Shown: one piece after another, positions 8,765 to 17,333 of the stretch | Numbering within the stretch: the stretch's first letter is position 1 | How the letters are laid out: each line of letters opens with the position of its first letter | Assembly (NCBI GenBank): GCA_023395465.1 | Contig: JAEWZE010000176.1 | Span: 1 to 28,631, forward strand | DNA: 28,631 nt | Reading direction: 5' to 3' | From: Pseudomonadota bacterium | Lineage (GTDB): Bacteria; Pseudomonadota; Gammaproteobacteria; Xanthomonadales; Xanthomonadaceae | Notes under the pieces: generated by a model | What the model saw: the letters and a program-made list of their open reading frames with translations, nothing else | Told to the model about the DNA's origin: nothing | Databases searched by the model: none | Made by a program: the position numbers and the translations under genes

Positions 8765-8784
8765 CGCGGCCCAGCCGCGCCTTT
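8765..8784 (+). terminator. Possible terminator after the membrane-protein gene
   Basis: CGCGGC at 8765-8770 pairs perfectly with GCCGCG at 8774-8779 around a CCA loop, and CCTTT follows at 8780-8784. It starts 13 nt after the plus-strand stop codon, where a terminator is expected between convergent genes. The short T-tract makes it weak. Confidence 0.4.
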
Positions 8785-8787
8785 CCT

Positions 8788-8810
8788 GAAAGCGTCCGCG
8801 AGCGGGACGC
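8788..8810 (-). terminator. eda: Possible terminator of the Entner-Doudoroff operon
   Basis: GCGTCC at 8792-8797 and GGACGC at 8805-8810 form a 6-bp stem with a 7-nt loop. Read on the minus strand it lies 13 nt past the eda stop and is followed by TTTC. It faces the plus-strand hairpin just upstream, giving a pair of opposing weak terminators in a 72-nt convergent gap. Confidence 0.4.
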
Positions 8811-8823
8811 CGCATTGCGCCTG

Positions 8824-9480
8824 CTACGCGCGCGCCTGGGCGATGATCGCTGCCGCCTTCGCGGCGCTGTCGCGCACCTTGTTCCATTCGCCGGCGGCCA
8901 GCCAGTCCTTCGGCACCATCCAGGAACCGCCCACGCACAGCACGTTCGGCTGGGCGAGGAACTCGGCCGCGTTGGACTCGCTGATCCCGCCGGTCGGGCA
9001 CAGCTTCAGTCCGGCAAGCGGACCGGCCAGGCCCTTGAGCATCGCCAGTCCGCCGACCGCGTTGGCCGGGAACAGTTTGCAGCAGCGGAAGCCGTGCGCC
9101 ATCAGCTGGAGGAACTCGGTAGGCGTGGCGCCGCCCGGCACCGCCGGGATCGGTGCGCGCGCGAGCGCTTCGGCCAGTGGCGCAGGGGTGCCGGGCGTGA
9201 CCAGGAAATCGGCGCCGGCATCCACCGACTGGCGGATGTGTTCCCCGGACAGCACGGTGCCCGCGCCGATCACGATGTCGGGAAGGTCTTTTTTCAGCGT
9301 CGCCAGCGTCTCCAGTGCCGCGGGCGTGCGCAGGGTCAGCTCCAGCGACGTCAGGCCACCCTCGAGCAGCGCCTCGGCGATGCGGCGGCCCTGGTCGACG
9401 CTGTCGACGGTGATGACAGGCAGGATGCCGGCCTCGCGCAGGAGCTGTTCGGCACGGTTCTGGAGCGGTTCGATGGTCAT
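8824..9480 (-). CDS. eda: KDPG aldolase (2-dehydro-3-deoxy-6-phosphogluconate aldolase)
   Basis: This cytoplasmic enzyme splits 2-keto-3-deoxy-6-phosphogluconate into pyruvate and glyceraldehyde-3-phosphate, the last step of the Entner-Doudoroff pathway. The family also acts on 4-hydroxy-2-oxoglutarate. The 218 residues cover the whole TIM barrel. The general-acid Glu lies in SLELTLRT (E47) and the Schiff-base Lys in FRCCKLFPAN (K135), followed by the phosphate-binding CPTGGIS and GGSWMVP blocks. All key residues are present. It is the last gene of the operon, 84 nt after edd. Its start has no Shine-Dalgarno sequence; the mRNA just upstream is instead C/T-rich (TCCTCCTCC). Translation may therefore depend on leader structure or on ribosomes arriving from edd. 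Confidence 0.97.
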   Translation of the reverse strand: MTIEPLQNRAEQLLREAGILPVITVDSVDQGRRIAEALLEGGLTSLELTLRTPAALETLATLKKDLPDIVIGAGTVLSGEHIRQSVDAGADFLVTPGTPAPLAEALARAPIPAVPGGATPTEFLQLMAHGFRCCKLFPANAVGGLAMLKGLAGPLAGLKLCPTGGISESNAAEFLAQPNVLCVGGSWMVPKDWLAAGEWNKVRDSAAKAAAIIAQARA

Positions 9481-9531
9481 GGGCGCGGTCTGGAGGAGGA
9501 GAATGGGCGGTCGGGCATCCGCATCTGCACA

Positions 9532-9554
9532 GGCGCGGCGGGCGGTGCCGCGCC
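9532..9554 (-). other. Strong hairpin in the edd-eda gap
   Basis: GGCGCGGC at 9532-9539 is perfectly complementary to GCCGCGCC at 9547-9554, an 8-bp all-GC stem with a 7-nt loop. It starts 10 nt after the edd stop. No T-run follows on the minus strand (the next bases are TGTGCAG), so an RNA-processing or partial-attenuation element between edd and eda is more likely than a full terminator. Confidence 0.5.
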
Positions 9555-9564
9555 GCCTGCGCCA

Positions 9565-11481
9565 TCACGCGTCGCGATGCTCGTGCGGGGCGAGTGCGGC
9601 GGCGCGCGGATCGTCGCCCAGCTGGTATTCCTGGTCGTACTCCCACGGCCCGCCATCGCGGGCGGGCGGGCCGCAGGAGATCGACAGCGCACCCTGGTCG
9701 GCCGGCGACACCATCGCGCGGTTGAACGCGAACAGGTTGCGGCCGATGTCCCAGGCGCAGTGCGAGGTATCCGGGGCGATCTCGCGCTCGGCCCATTCGC
9801 CGGCGTCGACCAGCACCTCGAGCGTGCCGGCCTCGCCGTCCAGGCGCAGCATGTCGCCTTCGCGCAGGCGTGCGATCGGGCCGCCGCGCGCGGCTTCGGG
9901 GGTGAGGTGGATGGCGGCGGGAATCTTGCCCGACGCGCCCGACAGGCGCCCGTCGGTCACCAGCGCCACGCGCCGGCCCTGGTTTTGCAGCATGCCCAGC
10001 AGCGGCGCCAGCGAGTGCAGCTCCGGCATGCCGTTGGCCTTCGGGCCCTGGTAGCGGACCACGGCGACGAAGTCGCGCGGCAGCGCACCGGCCGCATGCA
10101 GCCGGTTGAGCGCGCGCGGGTCGTCGACGACGACGGCGGGCGCCTCGATGGTGCGGAACTCGGGCTTCACCGCCGAGAGCTTGATCAGCGAGCGGCCTAG
10201 GTTGCCGCGCAGCAGGCGCAGCCCGCCCTGGGCCTCGAACGGCGCCGAGGCCGGCCGCACCACGTCCTCGTCGCCGCTCGCCGCCGGCGCGGGGACGAAG
10301 CCGAGCTGGCCGCCGGCCAGCGTGGGTTCGTCGCACCAGGCGCGCATGCCGCCGGGCAGGATGGTCTCGATGTCGCCGTGCATCAGCCCCGCGTCCAGCA
10401 GCTCGCGGAACACGAAGCCAATGCCGCCCGCGGCCTGGAACCGGTTCACGTCGGCCTCGCCATTGGGATACACGCGGGCGAGCAGCGGCACCACCTGCGA
10501 CAGCGCGTCCAGGTCGTCCCAGGTGAGCAGGATGCCCGCCGCGCGCGCGACCGCCGGCCAGTGGATGGTGTGGTTGGTCGAACCTGCGGTGGCCATCAGC
10601 GCCACCACGGCGTTGACGATGGCGCGCTCGTCGATCAGGCGTCCGAGCGGACGATAGTCGTCGCCGAGGCCGGAGATCTCGAGCGCGCGCTCCGTCGCCG
10701 CCAGGGTCAGCGCCTCGCGCACCGCGGTTTCCGGATTGGCGAACGAACCCGGCAGCTGCACGCCCATGGCCTCGAGCAGCACCTGGTTGGAATTGGCGGT
10801 GCCGTAGAAGGTGCAGGTGCCGGGCGAGTGGTAGGAAGCCGACTCGGCCTCCAGCAGTTCCTCGCGCGTGGCTTCGCCGGCGGCGTAGCGCTCGCGCACC
10901 TCGGCCTTCTTCTTGTTGGGGATGCCGGGCGTCATCGGCCCGGCCGGGATGAACACCGCCGGCAGGTGGCCGAAGGCCAGCGCGCCGATCAGCAGGCCCG
11001 GCACGATCTTGTCGCAGATGCCCAGGTGCACGGTGCTGTCGAACATGTCGTGCGACAGCGCGATCGCCGTGCCCTGCGCGATCACGTCGCGCGAGAACAG
11101 CGACAGCTCCATGCCGGCGCGGCCCTGGGTGACGCCGTCGCACATCGCCGGCACGCCGCCGGCGACCTGCGCGGTGGCGCCGAGGCGGCTGGCATGGGCG
11201 CGGATCAGGCCGGGGTAGGGCTCGTAGGGCTGGTGTGCCGACAGCATGTCGTTGTAGGCGGTGACGATGCCGAGGTTGGGCGAGACGCCGCCGCGCAGCC
11301 GCGACTTGTCCGAAGGACCGCAGGCGGCGAAGCCGTGGGCGAGGTTGCCGCAGCTCAGGCGCGAGCGGCTGGGTCCGGCCGCCCGCATCGCCTCGATGCC
11401 GGCCAGGTAGGCCGCGCGCGAGGCGCTGCTGCGCTGGCGGATGCGTTCGGTGACGTCGTGCAGTACGGGATGCAGGTTCAT
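9565..11481 (-). CDS. edd: Phosphogluconate dehydratase
   Basis: This cytoplasmic [4Fe-4S] enzyme dehydrates 6-phosphogluconate to 2-keto-3-deoxy-6-phosphogluconate, the committed Entner-Doudoroff step. It belongs to the IlvD/Edd family; 638 residues is slightly longer than the E. coli enzyme of about 600. The three cysteines expected to hold the cluster are in PAMCDGVTQG (C114), HLGICDKIVPG (C156) and SPGTCTFYGTANSNQ (C223). VTAYNDMLSAH near residue 73 and FIPAGPMTPGIPNKKK near 178 are characteristic of Edd rather than IlvD. The start is the ATG 42 nt after the pgl stop; no strong ribosome binding site is seen. Function is confident from motifs and from the neighbours pgl and eda. Confidence 0.97.
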   Translation of the reverse strand: MNLHPVLHDVTERIRQRSSASRAAYLAGIEAMRAAGPSRSRLSCGNLAHGFAACGPSDKSRLRGGVSPNLGIVTAYNDMLSAHQPYEPYPGLIRAHASRLGATAQVAGGVPAMCDGVTQGRAGMELSLFSRDVIAQGTAIALSHDMFDSTVHLGICDKIVPGLLIGALAFGHLPAVFIPAGPMTPGIPNKKKAEVRERYAAGEATREELLEAESASYHSPGTCTFYGTANSNQVLLEAMGVQLPGSFANPETAVREALTLAATERALEISGLGDDYRPLGRLIDERAIVNAVVALMATAGSTNHTIHWPAVARAAGILLTWDDLDALSQVVPLLARVYPNGEADVNRFQAAGGIGFVFRELLDAGLMHGDIETILPGGMRAWCDEPTLAGGQLGFVPAPAASGDEDVVRPASAPFEAQGGLRLLRGNLGRSLIKLSAVKPEFRTIEAPAVVVDDPRALNRLHAAGALPRDFVAVVRYQGPKANGMPELHSLAPLLGMLQNQGRRVALVTDGRLSGASGKIPAAIHLTPEAARGGPIARLREGDMLRLDGEAGTLEVLVDAGEWAEREIAPDTSHCAWDIGRNLFAFNRAMVSPADQGALSISCGPPARDGGPWEYDQEYQLGDDPRAAALAPHEHRDA

Positions 11482-11506
11482 GGGCTCAGGGCTGTGCGTG
11501 TCTGTG

Positions 11507-11521
11507 GCGCCGCGACGGCGC
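11507..11521 (-). other. Small hairpin directly after pgl
   Basis: GCGCC at 11507-11511 pairs with GGCGC at 11517-11521 around GCGAC, 2 nt beyond the pgl stop codon and within the 42-nt pgl-edd gap. It is short and lacks a T-tract. Together with the edd-eda hairpin it marks the only two non-overlapping junctions of the operon. Confidence 0.35.
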
Positions 11522-11523
11522 GG

Positions 11524-12270
11524 TCACGGGCACCAGTGGATGTGCAGGGGCGCGCCCGGAGTCAGGAACGCGATGCGCGCGGGGTATTCGAGCGGGTCGT
11601 CGCCGCCAAGCACGCGCTCGAGCAGCTTGCGCTTGCTCTCGCCGCGGATCAGCAGCAGCCGGGTGTGCGCTGGCGCCAGGCCGGCGGGCGTCAGGCTGAT
11701 GCGACGCAGGAACTTGCCCGCACCCGGACAGCCGGTGGCGTCGACCGATACGTAGGGCGTGCGCGACTGCAGCGCGGCCTCGAGGTTCTGCATGCGCGGG
11801 AACAGCGACGCGGTATGCCCGTCCTCGCCCATGCCCAGCACGATCACCCCGGGCGGCGCCTGGGCGTGCAGGTTGGCGGCGCTCACCGCCTCCTCGATGC
11901 TGCGCCCGGGACGGGTGATGCTCTCGAAACGCGCCGCAGCGGCGCGCTCGTGCAGCAGCGATTCGCGGATCAGGCGGGAGTTGCTGTCGGGATCGTCGGG
12001 GAGCAGCCAGCGTTCGTCGACCAGGGCCACGTCGACCCGCTCCCAGTCCAGCGGCGCCTTGGCCAGCGCCTGGTAGACCGGCGCCGGCGTGCTGCCGCCG
12101 GACAGCAGCAGGCGCGCACGCGGCTTCTCCTGCAGGTCGCGGCCCAGTACCGAGGAAATCGCCACCGCCGCGCCCCAGGTCCACTGGGTGAGCGACTCGT
12201 AGGTGTGCATCTGCACGTCCGGCGCCCGCGCGGTACCGCTGGTGTCTGGACGGGCGTCGTGCGTGCTCAT
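11524..12270 (-). CDS. pgl: 6-phosphogluconolactonase
   Basis: This cytoplasmic enzyme hydrolyses 6-phosphogluconolactone, the Zwf product, to 6-phosphogluconate for Edd. The 248 residues show the DevB/Pgl (glucosamine-6-phosphate isomerase-like) pattern: LLLSGGSTPAPVY at 54-66, ALVDERWLLPDDPDSNSRLI at 82-101, and GMGEDGHTASLFP at 146-158. The first 20 residues (rich in Thr, Asp and Ala) precede the family core and may be flexible. The start overlaps the glk stop by 4 nt (ATGA), implying translational coupling. Assignment is confident because it sits between glk/zwf and edd, exactly where the pathway needs it. Confidence 0.95.
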   Translation of the reverse strand: MSTHDARPDTSGTARAPDVQMHTYESLTQWTWGAAVAISSVLGRDLQEKPRARLLLSGGSTPAPVYQALAKAPLDWERVDVALVDERWLLPDDPDSNSRLIRESLLHERAAAARFESITRPGRSIEEAVSAANLHAQAPPGVIVLGMGEDGHTASLFPRMQNLEAALQSRTPYVSVDATGCPGAGKFLRRISLTPAGLAPAHTRLLLIRGESKRKLLERVLGGDDPLEYPARIAFLTPGAPLHIHWCP

Positions 12271-13271
12271 GGCGTCGGCGCCTCCAGCGCTTCACGCCGG
12301 GCGATGGCCGCCGCGCCGAGCAGGCCCGCATTGGGATGCAGCACCGCCAGCGACGGCACGCGCGCCATCGCCGGCGAGAACCTGCCCTTGTGCTCGAAGC
12401 GCTGGCGGAAGCCGGAGTGCTGCAGGGCGTCCAGCATCTTCGGCACCAGGCCGCCGGTGAGGAACACGCCGTCCCAGGCACCGAGGGTCAGCACCAGATC
12501 GCCGGACACGGCACCGAACACCGCGCAGAACACGTCGACCGCGCGCATGCAGCGCGGATCGCCGGCCTGGGCGCGCGCGGTGACGTCGGCCGGCTGCAGC
12601 GGACCGGGATCCTCGCCGGCGATCTCGCTGAGCGCGCGATGGATGTTGACCAGGCCCGGTCCGCAGACCAGGCGTTCGTTCGACACGCGCCCGAACTGCG
12701 CCGACAGCTGCGCCAGGATCGCAAGTTCCTCCGGCGTCCCGGGCGCGAAGCTGGCGTGTCCGCCCTCGGTCTCGAGCGGGAAATGGCGGCCTTCGCGGAT
12801 CATCAGCGCGCCTACCCCCAGGCCAGTGCCGGGGCCGAGGATGGCGTAGGTGCGGTGCTGCGGTGCGCGCTCCGGCGACCAGGTGGCGGCGCCGATCGGC
12901 ACCACGTCGCCGGCCTGCAGCAGCGGGATGGCCATCGCCTGCGCGGCGAAATCGTTGACCAGGCTGACCCGCTCGAATCCCAGCTGCGCCAGCGTGCGCC
13001 GGCGGCAGATCACCCAGGGGTGGTTGGTGATGCGCGCCTCGTCGCCGTCCACCCGCCCGGCCACCGCGAACACGCCATGGCGGATGCCGGCCTCGGCCTG
13101 GCCGGTCTCGACCAGGTAGTGGCGCGCGGTATCGGCCAGCGACGGGAAGTCCGCCACGGCGAAGCGCTGCACGCTGTCGACCAGCAGCGGCGAGTCGGCC
13201 TCGGGATCGGCCAGGGCGAAGCGGGCATTGGTGCCGCCGATGTCCGCCAGCAGGATGCGGGTGGCGCTCAT
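12267..13271 (-). CDS. glk: Glucokinase
   Basis: This ATP-dependent kinase phosphorylates cytoplasmic glucose to glucose-6-phosphate. The 334 residues have the bacterial Glk (COG0837) pattern: phosphate loop LLADIGGTNARFAL at 7-20, catalytic-base region SLVNDFAAQA with D107, and LGPGTGLGVGAL for nucleotide binding. ETEGGHASFAP contains the conserved Glu-His pair near the sugar. It is not a ROK-type kinase, since the ROK zinc motif is not visible. The ATG at 13271 overlaps the zwf stop (ATGA) and the stop overlaps the pgl start, so zwf, glk and pgl are a coupled block. An upstream in-frame extension lies inside zwf and is not supported. A glucokinase is what an organism without a glucose PTS needs after cytoplasmic beta-glucoside hydrolysis. 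Confidence 0.96.
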   Translation of the reverse strand: MSATRILLADIGGTNARFALADPEADSPLLVDSVQRFAVADFPSLADTARHYLVETGQAEAGIRHGVFAVAGRVDGDEARITNHPWVICRRRTLAQLGFERVSLVNDFAAQAMAIPLLQAGDVVPIGAATWSPERAPQHRTYAILGPGTGLGVGALMIREGRHFPLETEGGHASFAPGTPEELAILAQLSAQFGRVSNERLVCGPGLVNIHRALSEIAGEDPGPLQPADVTARAQAGDPRCMRAVDVFCAVFGAVSGDLVLTLGAWDGVFLTGGLVPKMLDALQHSGFRQRFEHKGRFSPAMARVPSLAVLHPNAGLLGAAAIARREALEAPTP

Positions 13272-14701
13272 CCGCGGCTGCCCGCCTTGCCGACGGTGCG
13301 TGGCAGGAAGCCGGCCGCGGCGGCAGGGCCCCAGGAGCCGGCGGGGTAGTCCTGCACCGGCGTGCCGGCCTGCTGCCAGGCGGCGCTGATGCTGTCGATC
13401 CAGCGCCACTGCGCCTCGACCTCGTCGTCGCGCACGAACAGGGTCTGGTCGCCCTTGAGCGCGTCGATCATCAGGCGCTCGTAGGCGATGCGGCGCTTGG
13501 GCGGCAGCATCGACAGGTCCAGCGACATCGGCATCAGTTCGGTCGCGCCCCATTCGGGCGCGGCCAGCGAACCCATCAGGCCCAGCTCGATGGTTTCCTC
13601 GGGCTGCAGGCGCATGCGCAGGCTGTTGGGACGGGCCTGCTCGCGGTCGGGGCGGTCGAACACCCAGTGCGTCACCGGCTTGAAGTTCACCAGCACCTCG
13701 GTGGTGCGCGAGGGCATGCGCTTGCCGGTCACCAGCCGGAACGGCACGCCGGCCCAGCGCCAGTTGTCGATCCAGGCGCGCAGGCCGACAAAGGTTTCGA
13801 CAGCGCTGTCAGCCGTAAAGCCTTTCGCGGCCGCGCCTTCCACCACGCCCGCTGTATAGCGGCCGCGGACGCTGTCGGTGGCGGCCTCGGCGGCGGTCAT
13901 CGGGCGCAGCGCGCGCAGCACCTTGCGCTTCTCGTCGCGCACGCTGTCGGCATCGAGCGCGGCCGGCGGTTCCATCGCGATCAGCGCCAGCAGCTGCAGC
14001 ATGTGGTTCTGGACCATGTCGCGCAGCGCGCCGTAGTCGGCGTAATAGCCTTCGCGGCCATCCACGCCCGCGGTCTCGGCGACCAGGATGTCCACCGACT
14101 CGATGCAGCGGTTGTCCCACACCGCTTCGAGCAGGGTGTTGCCGAAGCGCAGCGCGAGCAGGTTCTGCACCGGCGCCTTGCCGAGGTAATGGTCGATGCG
14201 GAAGATCCGCGACTCGTCCAGCGCCGACTTGAGCGTGGCGTCGATCTCGCGCGCCGAGGCCAGGTCGTGGCCGATCGGCTTCTCCAGCACCAGGCGCGAG
14301 GGCGGCTCGAGCAGGCCGGCGGCCTTGAGGCCGAGGCAGGCGGACTCGAACAGGTTCGGCGGCGTGGACAGGTAGCTCACTGCCGGGCGGTCGGCATAGC
14401 GCGACAGCGTCGCCGCCATGCCGTCGACGTCGGTGAGGTCGATCGGGTGATAGTGGATCCGCCGGAGCAGGTTCTCGACCGCGCCGTTGTTGCGCGCGTC
14501 CCCGGCGATGCGTTCGCGCAGCCAGGCGCGGAAGGCGTCATCGTCGTGCGGGGTGCGGCCGATCGCGACGACGCGGAAGTCCTCCGGCAGCAGCCTGTCG
14601 CGCAACAGGTGCATCAGGGAGGGGAACAGGTAGCGTTGAGCCAGGTCGCCAGTGGCGCCGAACAGCAGGAGTGAGTCGTGCATTGACGCCCGCGTTGCCA
14701 T
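13268..14701 (-). CDS. zwf: Glucose-6-phosphate 1-dehydrogenase
   Basis: This enzyme oxidises glucose-6-phosphate to 6-phosphogluconolactone, reducing NAD(P)+. With the chosen start it has 477 residues, near the usual 480-490. The dinucleotide-binding loop is LLFGATGDLAQR at 12-23 and the substrate-binding signature is RIDHYLGK at 168-175. NHMLQLLALIAMEPP contains the expected catalytic-region His. The ATG at 14701 shares one base with the stop of the GH1 gene (TGATG), favouring a coupled start there. An internal ATG at 14683 (MHDSLLLFG) is the alternative and would remove six residues. The stop overlaps the glk start. There is no 6-phosphogluconate dehydrogenase gene beside it, so the operon is dedicated to Entner-Doudoroff flux. 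Confidence 0.95.
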   Translation of the reverse strand: MATRASMHDSLLLFGATGDLAQRYLFPSLMHLLRDRLLPEDFRVVAIGRTPHDDDAFRAWLRERIAGDARNNGAVENLLRRIHYHPIDLTDVDGMAATLSRYADRPAVSYLSTPPNLFESACLGLKAAGLLEPPSRLVLEKPIGHDLASAREIDATLKSALDESRIFRIDHYLGKAPVQNLLALRFGNTLLEAVWDNRCIESVDILVAETAGVDGREGYYADYGALRDMVQNHMLQLLALIAMEPPAALDADSVRDEKRKVLRALRPMTAAEAATDSVRGRYTAGVVEGAAAKGFTADSAVETFVGLRAWIDNWRWAGVPFRLVTGKRMPSRTTEVLVNFKPVTHWVFDRPDREQARPNSLRMRLQPEETIELGLMGSLAAPEWGATELMPMSLDLSMLPPKRRIAYERLMIDALKGDQTLFVRDDEVEAQWRWIDSISAAWQQAGTPVQDYPAGSWGPAAAAGFLPRTVGKAGSRG

Positions 14702-16074
14702 CAGTAGGGAAGGGGATCGGACAGGCTTCGCCCGTGGCTCCGAATGATGCCAGAGTACCAGCGTGCGCTGTCCTTCGGGGTGCGCTCGAGCGTCCCGTAG
14801 TTGACATGGATGATACCGAACCGCTTCGAATAGCCCAGCGACCACTCCAGATTGTCCAGCAGCGACCACGCCATGTAGCCGCGGACGTCCACGCCGGCGG
14901 CGATCGCGTCGTGGATCGCGGACAAATGCTTTCGCAGGTAATCAATTCGCAGGGGGTCGCGCACGCGCCCGGCGTCGGCCACCGGCGGGTCGAAGAAGGC
15001 CGCGCCGTTCTCGGTGATGTAGACGGGCAGGTCGCCGTAGGTCTGCTTGAACCACAGCAGCAGTTCGGTCAGGCCCTGCGGGAAGACTTCCCAGCCGGTT
15101 TCGGTATAGGTGCCCAGCGGCTGGCGCACCACCTGCGTGTTGAGCGGATAGCTGTCGCCGTCGGCGGTGACGCTGCGCGTGTAGTAGTTGATGCCGACGA
15201 AATCCAGCGGCTGCCGGATCAGCTGGAAATCCTCGGCGGGAAAGTCCGGCCAGGCCTCGCCGAAGATCTCCTTGAGTTCCGGTGGATACGTTCCGAGCAG
15301 GGCCGGGTGCAGGAACTGCTCGTTCATGTACGCATGCGCACGGCGCACCGCGCCCGCGTCCTCCGAGGAATCGCTGGCCGGGTACTTGGGCTCGATGTTC
15401 ACCACCAGCCCGATCTCGTGCGCGCCCTCGGCGCGATAGGCCTGCACCGCCGCGCCATGCGCGCGCATCAGGTTGTGCGCGGCGATCGGCGCCTCGAAGC
15501 GGCTGCGGTGGCCCGGCGCCAGGGCGCCGTGCAGGTAGCCGCCGTCGGTGACCACCCAGGGTTCGTTGATCGTCACCCACTTCTTCACCCGTCCGTCGAG
15601 GGCGCGGTACAGCGTCGCGCCGTACTCGGCGAACCAGTCGGCGCAATCGCGGTTGAGCCAGCCGCCGCGGTCGTCGAGCGCGGCCGGCAGGTCCCAGTGG
15701 TAGAGGGTGAGCAGTGGCTCGATCCCGTTCTCGAGCAGTTCGTCGACCAGGCGCGAATAGAAGTCCAGCCCCGCCTGGTTCACCCGGCCGATCCCCTCGG
15801 GCAGGATCCGCGACCACGACACGCTGAAGCGGTAGGCCTGCAGGCCGAGTTCGCGCATCAGCCGCACGTCCTCCTTCCAGCGGTGGTAGTGGTCGCAGGC
15901 GACATCGCCGGTGTCGCCGTTGAGGGTCATGCCGGGCGTGTGCGCGAAGCGGGTCCAGATGCTGGGGCCGGCGCCATCGGCCAGCGGCGATCCCTCGATC
16001 TGGTGGGCGGCGGTCGCGGCGCCCCAGAGGAAGCCTTCGGGGAAGCGGAAGTCCTTGGCGGGGGAGGAGCTCAT
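14701..16074 (-). CDS. GH1 family beta-glucosidase
   Basis: This 457-residue enzyme releases glucose from beta-glucosides or short beta-gluco-oligosaccharides. It has no signal peptide and begins SSSPAKDFRFPEGFLWGAATAAHQIEG, so it should act in the cytoplasm on imported sugar. The acid/base Glu lies in TINEPW (E171) and the nucleophile in YITENG (E355); WSLLDNLEWSLGY completes the GH1 pocket. Specificity within the family (cellobiose, sophorose, gentiobiose or aryl glucosides) cannot be read. The ATG at 16074 is chosen by the position of the conserved FPEGFLWGAA start; upstream in-frame starts would run through the operator. It is the first gene of the operon with zwf, glk, pgl, edd and eda, so glucose released here enters the Entner-Doudoroff route directly. 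Confidence 0.93.
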   Translation of the reverse strand: MSSSPAKDFRFPEGFLWGAATAAHQIEGSPLADGAGPSIWTRFAHTPGMTLNGDTGDVACDHYHRWKEDVRLMRELGLQAYRFSVSWSRILPEGIGRVNQAGLDFYSRLVDELLENGIEPLLTLYHWDLPAALDDRGGWLNRDCADWFAEYGATLYRALDGRVKKWVTINEPWVVTDGGYLHGALAPGHRSRFEAPIAAHNLMRAHGAAVQAYRAEGAHEIGLVVNIEPKYPASDSSEDAGAVRRAHAYMNEQFLHPALLGTYPPELKEIFGEAWPDFPAEDFQLIRQPLDFVGINYYTRSVTADGDSYPLNTQVVRQPLGTYTETGWEVFPQGLTELLLWFKQTYGDLPVYITENGAAFFDPPVADAGRVRDPLRIDYLRKHLSAIHDAIAAGVDVRGYMAWSLLDNLEWSLGYSKRFGIIHVNYGTLERTPKDSARWYSGIIRSHGRSLSDPLPY

Positions 16075-16108
16075 CGGCGTGTGGTGTCCTGAAGTGGCCT
16101 GTGCGGCA

Positions 16109-16122
16109 TGAAAACGATTACA
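16109..16122. promoter_or_regulatory. LacI/GalR-family operator in the divergent promoter
   Basis: The plus strand reads TGAAAACGATTACA, whose complement TGTAATCGTTTTCA fits the cre/LacI-family consensus TGWAANCGNTNWCA at every defined position, with the central CG typical of this family. It lies 35 nt upstream of the GH1 start and about 110 nt upstream of the ATPase start, so one repressor could act on both sides. No LacI-type regulator gene is present in the window. The match is seen directly; the regulatory role is inferred. Confidence 0.75.
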
Positions 16123-16140
16123 TTGCGAGAGTAACGCAAT
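16122..16140. promoter_or_regulatory. Second dyad adjoining the LacI-type operator
   Basis: ATTGCG at 16122-16127 and CGCAAT at 16135-16140 form a perfect 6-bp inverted repeat around AGAGTAA. It shares one base with the LacI-type operator. A minus-strand TTGCGT inside it might double as a -35 element, but I do not find a matching -10. It may be a second regulator site or part of an extended operator. Confidence 0.45.
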
Positions 16141-16231
16141 CGTCCGAAGCGCAGTGTCGAGGTCGGCCGCGTCCGCCGCCACCGCGGTCGCGTGCAGCGC
16201 GCGGACGCAACCATCCAGCCGGGAGAAGCGA

Positions 16232-17323
<1,092 letters not shown>

Positions 17324-17333
17324 CGGCGTCTTC

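Noticed and set aside
9565..12849. Long plus-strand frames opposite edd, pgl and glk
   Set aside because: They are antisense to genes with clear catalytic motifs and have His/Arg/Gly-rich nonsense composition.
13272..13553. Extended glucokinase start inside zwf
   Set aside because: The extension overlaps the zwf coding region by over 280 nt with no homology. The ATGA overlap at 13268-13271 gives a normal Glk N-terminus.
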